Shown here piece after piece: positions 58,942 to 64,000 of a stretch of DNA of 64,000 nucleotides. The DNA is taken from positions 38,832-102,831 of the forward strand of contig VAWK01000019.1 of NCBI GenBank assembly GCA_005885515.1, read 5' to 3'. The translations under genes and the position numbers were made by a program. The DNA comes from Actinomycetota bacterium (GTDB lineage Bacteria; Actinomycetota; Thermoleophilia; Solirubrobacterales; Solirubrobacteraceae). Positions within the stretch are counted from its first letter, which is position 1, and each line of letters begins with the position of its first letter. Under the pieces are notes generated by a model. It was not told the DNA's origin and did no database searches. It saw only the letters and a list, made by a program, of their open reading frames with translations.

Positions 58942-59678
58942 GGCTCCAGGGCAAGGTCTGCGTCATCACGGGCGCCGCCGGCGGAATCGGCGCGGCGACC
59001 GCCGCGCTCTTCCAGCGCGAGGGCGCCAAGGTGGTGGGCGCCGACGTCGCCGAGAACGCTCCTGGCGATCTCTCGCTGCAGGTCGACGTCACGCAGGAGG
59101 GCCAGGTCGCGGACATGTACGGGCGCGCGCGCGAGACGTTCGGACGCATTGACGTGCTCTTCAACAACGCAGGCATCGCGCCGAGCGACGACGCTTCCGC
59201 GCTCGAGACCACCGCCGATGCTTGGCAGCACGTGCAGGACGTGAACCTCAAGGGCGTGTTCCTGTGCTGCAAGCACGGCATCCCGCATCTGCTCGAGGGC
59301 GGCGGCGGCTCGGTGATCAACACGGCCTCGTTCGTCGCCGTGATGGGCGCGGCGACATCGCAGATCTCCTACACCGCCTCCAAGGGAGGCGTGCTCGCGC
59401 TCTCGCGCGAGCTGGGCATAGAGTTCGCACACCGTGGCGTGCGCGTCAACGCCCTGTGCCCGGGTCCGGTCGACACGCCCTTGCTGCGCGAGCTGTTCGC
59501 CAAGGACCCTGAGCAGGCCGCGCGCAGGCTTGTGCACGTGCCGATGGGACGCTTCGCGCGCGCGGAGGAGATCGCGCACGGCGCGCTGTTCCTCGCCAGC
59601 GACGAGGCAAGCTACGTCACCGCCTCCACCTTCCTGATCGACGGCGGCATCAGCGGCGCGTACGTGACGCCCGTGTGA
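58938..59678 (+). CDS. Short-chain dehydrogenase/reductase
   Basis: Classical SDR of 246 residues. Motifs are VCVITGAAGGIGAATAALF (cofactor), NNAGIAP, catalytic Ser in INTASFVAVMG, and YTASKGGVLAL (Tyr-Lys). The end FLIDGGISGAYVTP matches the 3-oxoacyl reductase-like group. The GTG start at 58938 overlaps the aldehyde dehydrogenase stop, so they are translated together. The ORF-track frame from 58791 lies in the previous gene. Its substrate is unknown; a hydroxy or keto intermediate of the same route is likely. Confidence 0.9.
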   Translation: MRLQGKVCVITGAAGGIGAATAALFQREGAKVVGADVAENAPGDLSLQVDVTQEGQVADMYGRARETFGRIDVLFNNAGIAPSDDASALETTADAWQHVQDVNLKGVFLCCKHGIPHLLEGGGGSVINTASFVAVMGAATSQISYTASKGGVLALSRELGIEFAHRGVRVNALCPGPVDTPLLRELFAKDPEQAARRLVHVPMGRFARAEEIAHGALFLASDEASYVTASTFLIDGGISGAYVTPV

Positions 59679-59755
59679 CGGGAGCGCGTTAGCCGCTCTG
59701 ATGTGCGAACGGAGCAGGGGCGCCGCGTGTACCACCGCCGACATACGCTCTGCTC

Positions 59756-60361
59756 ATGACCGATCGGCACGCGATCGCGCTGCGTCGGGCCGCCGGGCTC
59801 ACGGCCGCGACCGTGGTGTGGAACCTCAGCGTGGGCATCACCGCCGTCACGACGGCGGTGGCGACGGGCAGCCTTGCTCTGATCGGTTTCGGGGTCAACG
59901 CCGTCGTCGATTCGTCCGTGTCCTCGCTGCTCGTGTGGCGATTCCGGGCTGCGGCCTCGGGACGCTCCGAGCACGCGGAGGCGGTCGAGCGCCTGGCAGT
60001 GCGCGTCGCGGGTGCCGCATTCACGATCATCGCCGTCTATCTGTCGGTGCAGGGGGCGCGGGCACTGCTGGCGGGCAAGCGGGCAGATACGTCTGTGTTT
60101 GGGATCGCGGAGGGGGTGGCAGCGCTGGCCGTGCTGCCGTATCTAGCCGTCGCGAAGTACCGACTCGCCCGCCAGCTGCACAGCCGCGCGCTACACGCCG
60201 ACAGCCTTCTGACCGCCTCGGGCATTGCGCTGGCGATCGTTGCTCTCGCGAGCCTTCTGGTGCAGCGCGCAACCGGATGGCGCTCGGCCGACCCCGTCGG
60301 AGCGCTGCTCATCGCTGCGGCTCTTGCCTGGCAGGCGTCCCGCTCTCTGTGCGGGCGCTAG
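59756..60361 (+). CDS. Cation-diffusion-facilitator-like membrane protein
   Basis: A 201-residue protein with about six helices. GSLALIGFGVNAVVDSSVSSLLVWRF and HADSLLTASGIALAIVALAS resemble CDF transporters (helices 2 and 5, whose Asp/His residues bind metal). It is shorter than most family members and lacks the cytoplasmic C-terminal domain, so transport activity is uncertain and it may belong to the TMEM163-like group. The ATG at 59756 follows a 77-base gap from the SDR gene. Confidence 0.72.
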   Translation: MTDRHAIALRRAAGLTAATVVWNLSVGITAVTTAVATGSLALIGFGVNAVVDSSVSSLLVWRFRAAASGRSEHAEAVERLAVRVAGAAFTIIAVYLSVQGARALLAGKRADTSVFGIAEGVAALAVLPYLAVAKYRLARQLHSRALHADSLLTASGIALAIVALASLLVQRATGWRSADPVGALLIAAALAWQASRSLCGR

Positions 60362-60394
60362 TGGATTTGCCAGCGGCAGGCCGCTTGCGTGGCC

Positions 60395-61738
60395 TCAGGC
60401 AACGGCGGCGAACAGACGCCATGTACCAGGCACGCCCTTGAGCACATGTTCGCCTCTATCGGCGAATTCGATACGCGAGCCGGCAACTAGGTCCTTCACC
60501 GTCGAGGACACGAGCACCTCGTTGGCTTCCGCCTGCTGGGCGACCCGGCTTCCGATGTGCACGGCGATCCCGCCCACGTCGTCGCCTCGGCGCTCTAGCT
60601 CGCCCGTATGTACACCGGCGCGCACGCGGATTCCCAGCCGTCGTGCACCATCGCTGATCGCCATAGCGCAGCGAATCCCCCGCGCCGGACCGTCGAATGT
60701 TGCGAGGACGCCGTCCCCGGTGCTCTTCACTTCGTTTCCAGAGAACCGCTCGAGCTGCCTCCTCACCATCTCGTCGTGGGCGTCCAGGAGCTCGCGCCAG
60801 CTTCTGTCGCCGATATCGCTGGCCTGCTCGGTGGACGCGACGATGTCCGTGAACAGCACCGTGGCCAGCACACGATCGTCGTCGCGCTCGCTGCGCGAAC
60901 CGGTCAGGAACTCCTCGATCTGGCCGACCACCTCGTCGGCGTTCTGCTCCCAGGGATAGTGATCGGTGCCCGGTAGCTCGACCAGCGTCGCGCCGGGGAT
61001 GTGGGCCGCCGTGTAGCGACCGTAGTTGACGTTGATCCACCGCTCGTCAGACCTCTGCAGCACCAGCGTCGGCACGCGCACCGTGGGCAGCACCGGGCGG
61101 ATGTCGATCTCGGTGTTGACCTCGAGCAGGGCCACGGCCGCGCCGGGACTGGCGGCCGAGCGCCAGTAGTGCGCATACCATCCCCGGGCGCTCTCATCGC
61201 CAGCGAGACTGGGCGTGCAGAACTCCACGCCGCTGCCATCGGGAGTCCCCCAGCTGTTCTCCATCGCCTCGCGAAGCAGATCCCAGAACTCCGCCGTCCA
61301 GGCCCACGGACACTCCTCGTCGGCCAGCCCGATCACGAACGGGGCAAACAGCACCATCGCCGCCGTGCGCTCCGGATAGGTGGCGGCGAACATGATCGCG
61401 GAGCAGGCCCCCTCCGAGGTTCCGAACACGGCGGCACGCTCCGAGCCGACCGCGTCCAGCACGGCCTGCATGTCGTCCATCCGATCGTCCATCGTCGGCA
61501 CGCCAGCGACTGGATCGGACAAGCCCGTCCCGCGCTTGTCGAACAGGATCAGCCGGCAGAACGATGCAAGATGCTCGTAGAAACGCACGATCGCCGGCCT
61601 GCTCCAGGAGAACTCGATGTGCGAGCACCAGGAGTTGGCGAAGATTAGATCGAACGGGCCCGATCCCACCACCTGGTAAGCGATGTGAACCCCGTCGGGC
61701 GCCTTGGCGTAGCGCGTCTCGGGCATGACCGCCGGCAT
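60395..61738 (-). CDS. Alpha/beta-hydrolase fused to a class III adenylate/guanylate cyclase domain
   Basis: Two-domain protein of 447 residues. Residues about 1-275 are an alpha/beta hydrolase with nucleophile VFGTSEGACSAIM (GxSxG) and a late His in PGTDHYPWEQNADEV. Residues about 285-447 are a cyclase catalytic domain: TVLFTDIVASTEQASDIG with the metal Asp, GNEVKSTGDGVLATFDGPARGI and VRAGVHTGELERRGDDVGGIAVH. The combination is common in actinobacteria; it may be a signalling protein whose hydrolase part senses or processes a lipid or ester. ATG at 61738 or 61726. Confidence 0.88.
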   Translation of the reverse strand: MPAVMPETRYAKAPDGVHIAYQVVGSGPFDLIFANSWCSHIEFSWSRPAIVRFYEHLASFCRLILFDKRGTGLSDPVAGVPTMDDRMDDMQAVLDAVGSERAAVFGTSEGACSAIMFAATYPERTAAMVLFAPFVIGLADEECPWAWTAEFWDLLREAMENSWGTPDGSGVEFCTPSLAGDESARGWYAHYWRSAASPGAAVALLEVNTEIDIRPVLPTVRVPTLVLQRSDERWINVNYGRYTAAHIPGATLVELPGTDHYPWEQNADEVVGQIEEFLTGSRSERDDDRVLATVLFTDIVASTEQASDIGDRSWRELLDAHDEMVRRQLERFSGNEVKSTGDGVLATFDGPARGIRCAMAISDGARRLGIRVRAGVHTGELERRGDDVGGIAVHIGSRVAQQAEANEVLVSSTVKDLVAGSRIEFADRGEHVLKGVPGTWRLFAAVA

Positions 61739-61914
61739 GCGACGAGTATCCTCGGCGCGCGCCCCAAGGACAAGCTTGCTCGTCGCACCGAACCGGAAGC
61801 AAACGGACGTCGCCGCGTCACTCGCTCACTGGGACAACCTTCGCAAGACGGTCGCAGCATCGCCGGGCCGAGGGGCCGTGATCGGCTCTGCGACGCCGTT
61901 TTCGACGTGTGGTG

Positions 61915-61941
61915 TCGCACCAGTCGAACCCACCGTCTCCA
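61915..61941 (+). repeat. att-like repeat, copy A (resembles the tmRNA 3' end)
   Basis: TCGCACC-A-GTCGAACCC-A-C-C-GTCTCCA. The right half shares 14 consecutive bases (61929-61942) with the end of ssrA. The whole 27-bp element matches copy B at 63300 at 24 positions. It lies in a 209-base gap between the hydrolase-cyclase fusion and the redox gene at 61948. Confidence 0.6.
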
Positions 61942-61947
61942 CTACGA

Positions 61948-62436
61948 TCAGGATCCGACTCGGCGCAAGCCGAGCATCGGCAGGTTTCGCACCACCGCCT
62001 CCACGGGTTCGCCCTCGAGTCGGTTCAGGCGGGCAAGCCTTCGGGCGATCACGCGGCTGTAGATCGGGTGGGCGTCGCGGAAGGCCTCTGCCCTGGCGCG
62101 TCCCTCGGCCTCGTCCAGCTCGCGCCACGCGACCGGCCGCTTCTCGCCTCGGACGTGAATCTCCACGAGTCCGCCAGCAATCACGTTTTTGTACCAGTCG
62201 GAGTCTCTGCTCCACATCGGTGAAACGAAGATCTCCCCCCGGTCGGGATCCTCGGCCAGTATCGAGAGCGGCGTCTTATACAGCCTGCCGCTCTTGCGCC
62301 CGCGATTGACGAGGATGAGCACCGTCGGTGGCGGTGAGAGCACCGGAATCAACCAGCGGGTGCCATTGCGATCAAGGGCGCCCGTCATCCGCAGGGCGCG
62401 GCCAAAGACTCGCGCCATGCGCGACTTGCCACTCAC
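61948..62436 (-). CDS. Nitroreductase family deazaflavin-dependent oxidoreductase (second copy)
   Basis: A 162-residue protein of the F420-dependent Ddn-like family: LSPPPTVLILVNRGRKSGRLYKTPLSILAEDPD contains the RGRKSG cofactor loop, followed by FVSPMWSRDSDWYKNVIAGG with the W..N segment. It is related to but distinct from the protein at 24769. The ATG at 62436 begins with basic residues. It lies 6 bases from att-like repeat A and next to the DUF899 gene on the same strand; the pair forms a compact redox cassette. Confidence 0.82.
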   Translation of the reverse strand: MSGKSRMARVFGRALRMTGALDRNGTRWLIPVLSPPPTVLILVNRGRKSGRLYKTPLSILAEDPDRGEIFVSPMWSRDSDWYKNVIAGGLVEIHVRGEKRPVAWRELDEAEGRARAEAFRDAHPIYSRVIARRLARLNRLEGEPVEAVVRNLPMLGLRRVGS

Positions 62437-62445
62437 GCCGCGCGA

Positions 62446-63183
62446 TCAGCTCGGGTATTCGTCTTTGCGCCAGGCGCGGGGCTCGTCGGGCTCAGCCTTG
62501 GGCGTTCGCTGAAGCAGAAACGAGTGGTATGGCGCGACGAACGGATCGGGTGCCATCACCGTGTAGGTGTGGTACACACGTCCGTTCTCGCGCGCGAAGG
62601 CGATGAAGCTCGGGCCCTCGCGCAGCCCGTCCTCGAGCTTGGCTCCGACCTGTCGCCCCCAGTCCTCGAGCCACTCGGGGGGGTTGTCGATCATGTTCTT
62701 GACCTCGGGGATCTCCTGCGCCTGCTCGGGCGTGAGCGCGAGCCCGAAGTCGAACGGAAACTCCGTCCCATACGTCGAGACGTACGGGAACTGCCAACCC
62801 ATCCGCTGCTTGTAGGCGACGAGCCGATCGATCGGCGCGCGCGAGAAGCAGATGAGCGTCACGTCGCGATGGTTCAGATGCACGCGCGTGGCGTCGAGCT
62901 CATCCCCCAGGTTCGAACAGCCGGGGCAGGCGCCGAGCTCGTAATCGGGCCCGAACATGATGTTGTAGGCGAGCAGGTGCGAGCGCCCGTCGAAGAGCTC
63001 GGCGAGCGTCTTCTTCCCTTCCTCGGTGTCGAACTGGTACTCCTTCTCAACTGAAACCCAGGGGAGCTGACGGCGCTTCTCGGTCACCTTCCGGCCGAGC
63101 TTCGCGTGCTCGGCCTCGAGCTTCGCAAGTGCGTCCCGAGCCGCCTGCCATTGCTCGCGGGATCCAACCTTGTGGTCGGGCAT
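62446..63183 (-). CDS. DUF899 family thioredoxin-like protein
   Basis: A 245-residue thioredoxin-fold protein of unknown function. The N-terminal helical part (QWQAARDALAKLEAEHAKLGRKVTEKRRQLPWV) is the family hallmark, followed by KTLAELFDGRSHLLAYNIMFGPDYELGACPGCSNLGDEL with a CxxC pair (CPGC), RVHLNHRDVTLICFSRAPIDRL and NGRVYHTYTVMAPDPF. The ATG at 63183 has a strong AAAGGAG site upstream on the minus strand; the longer ORF-track frame to 63513 is not supported. A role in redox or thiol chemistry is inferred from the fold. Confidence 0.88.
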   Translation of the reverse strand: MPDHKVGSREQWQAARDALAKLEAEHAKLGRKVTEKRRQLPWVSVEKEYQFDTEEGKKTLAELFDGRSHLLAYNIMFGPDYELGACPGCSNLGDELDATRVHLNHRDVTLICFSRAPIDRLVAYKQRMGWQFPYVSTYGTEFPFDFGLALTPEQAQEIPEVKNMIDNPPEWLEDWGRQVGAKLEDGLREGPSFIAFARENGRVYHTYTVMAPDPFVAPYHSFLLQRTPKAEPDEPRAWRKDEYPS

Positions 63184-63299
63184 GTTGACTCCTTTGGCCG
63201 TTCGTCGTGTCGGCGTCGGCGGCAGTGGCGTGTCGTCGGTGGCCGCCTGCCGGCGCCCGTACGTTAGGACCGGTACGCCACGGCGGACTAATCGCCGCG

Positions 63300-63326
63300 T
63301 CGCACCTGTCGAACCCTCGGTCTCCA
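63300..63326 (+). repeat. att-like repeat, copy B
   Basis: TCGCACC-T-GTCGAACCC-T-C-G-GTCTCCA, matching copy A at 24 of 27 positions in the same orientation, 1,385 bp away. It lies in the 301-base gap between DUF899 and the methyltransferase, which otherwise shows no gene. Similarity to the tmRNA end is weaker than for copy A. Confidence 0.6.
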
Positions 63327-63484
63327 TATTTTGGCGGCGGGCGCTGTTGGCGGCCGGCGTGGGTAGCTTCAAGGCGGAGCATCCCGGTCTATCCACGTCC
63401 ATGCCGGGGTGGGGTCGTCCCGGGCGAGGCGTCCGCTGGGGTCGCGCCGACGCCTCCTTACGCGGTGCGCCATCATCGCCTGCG

Positions 63485-64000
63485 GTGGCTGATCGCGAGG
63501 ATCTCGACTTCACCTACTCGCTGACCGATCGGATCTTTCGACTCAGCATGGGAGAGCTCGCCGACTTCAGCGGAGCCAAGTACGACGGCAACTTCTCGCT
63601 GAGCCTCGAGGAGGCTCAGCGCCGCAAGCACGAGTACGTGGCCGAACAGCTCGGGATCGGACCGGGCAAGCGGATACTCGACTTGGGCTGTGGATGGGGT
63701 GCACTATTGAACTTCATCGGCGATCGTGGCGGTACAGGAATCGGCGTAACCTTGTCGGCTGCGCAGGCGGCAGCCTGCAGGCGCCACGGCCTCGAGGTCC
63801 AGCTCTTCGACGCGCTGCAGGTGAGTCGAGAGAGCTTCGGTGGGTTCGACGCCGTGGCGAGCCTGGGCGCGTTCGAGCACTTCTGCTCGCCGGAGGAGTA
63901 CCGCGCGGGCCGCCAGGAGGAGGTCTATCGCGGACTGTTCGCACGGATCGCGAGCGTCCTGCCCGACCGGGGCCGCTTCTATCTGCAAACGATGGTGTTC
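63485..64000 (+). CDS. Cyclopropane-fatty-acyl-phospholipid synthase-like methyltransferase, N-terminal part
   Basis: Not in the ORF track because it runs off the window without a stop. From the GTG at 63485 the frame reads VADREDLDFTYSLTDRIFRLS, then AKYDGNFSLSLEEAQRRKHEYV. The SAM-binding motif RILDLGCGWGALLNFIGDR is at residues about 62-80, followed by GIGVTLSAAQAAACRRHGLEV. The dimerising DLGCGWG and the LSxxQ motif identify the CFA synthase/mycolic acid methyltransferase group. It lies 159 bases after att-like repeat B. Length cannot be judged. Confidence 0.8.
   Translation, partial: MADREDLDFTYSLTDRIFRLSMGELADFSGAKYDGNFSLSLEEAQRRKHEYVAEQLGIGPGKRILDLGCGWGALLNFIGDRGGTGIGVTLSAAQAAACRRHGLEVQLFDALQVSRESFGGFDAVASLGAFEHFCSPEEYRAGRQEEVYRGLFARIASVLPDRGRFYLQTMVF

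Overview
This is a high-GC bacterial chromosome segment, most likely from an actinobacterium of the class Thermoleophilia (Solirubrobacterales-like). That placement is inferred from very high GC, frequent GTG starts and ATGA/GTGA stop-start overlaps, the order rpmE - prfA - prmC - tsaC-like - wecA - atpI - atpBEFHAGDC (the mycobacterial/actinobacterial order), and a tmRNA tag starting ADSH as in mycobacteria. No database search was possible.

Layout. 0-5.7 kb: a frameshifted ETF-ubiquinone oxidoreductase end, a secreted unknown, rpmE, a DUF1385 membrane protein, then a TetR regulator divergent from a YceI protein and an FMN reductase with three matching palindromes between them, and a broken SnoaL-like gene. 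5.7-10 kb: translation and one-carbon genes (prfA, prmC, tsaC-like, glyA), with a clear ZTP riboswitch before glyA. 10-17.3 kb: a cell-envelope block (WecA-like transferase, membrane mannosyltransferase-like protein, a glycosyltransferase fused to a deacetylase-like domain, a DMT permease, a polysaccharide deacetylase, a PAP2 phosphatase). 17.4-24.8 kb: the complete F1Fo ATP synthase operon. 24.8-32.3 kb: nucleotide-sugar genes (Ugd, two sugar-phosphate nucleotidyltransferases, phosphoglucose/phosphomannose isomerase), ahcY, and CtaG. 32.3-46.3 kb: hpf, a secreted hydrolase, secA, prfB with a programmed frameshift, nadC, nadA, an M16 peptidase, an S41 peptidase, an RNase R-like exonuclease and smpB. 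46.3-47.9 kb: an M50 protease and the tmRNA gene ssrA.

The region after ssrA looks accessory. A 14-bp copy of the tmRNA 3' end recurs 14 kb downstream, and a related 27-bp element recurs 1.4 kb further on. Between these repeats lie a truncated MmyB-like regulator, an aldo/keto reductase, a glycerol kinase / glycerol-3-phosphate dehydrogenase-like / FAD oxidoreductase trio, an amine or amino-acid catabolic set (APC permease, glutamine synthetase-like ligase, aldehyde dehydrogenase, SDR, class I amidotransferase), a CDF-like membrane protein, a hydrolase-cyclase fusion, and a small redox cassette. I interpret this as stepwise accretion of DNA at ssrA, although no integrase is visible in the window.

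How the parts connect: the nucleotide-sugar genes can supply GDP-mannose or UDP-glucuronate type donors to the envelope block. The secA-prfB-rnr-smpB-ssrA stretch gathers secretion, termination and ribosome-rescue functions. The glyA riboswitch ties serine/glycine one-carbon flux to folate status. Several signs of genome or assembly wear (two single-gene frameshifts and two convergent gene pairs without separate stops) deserve checking against reads.
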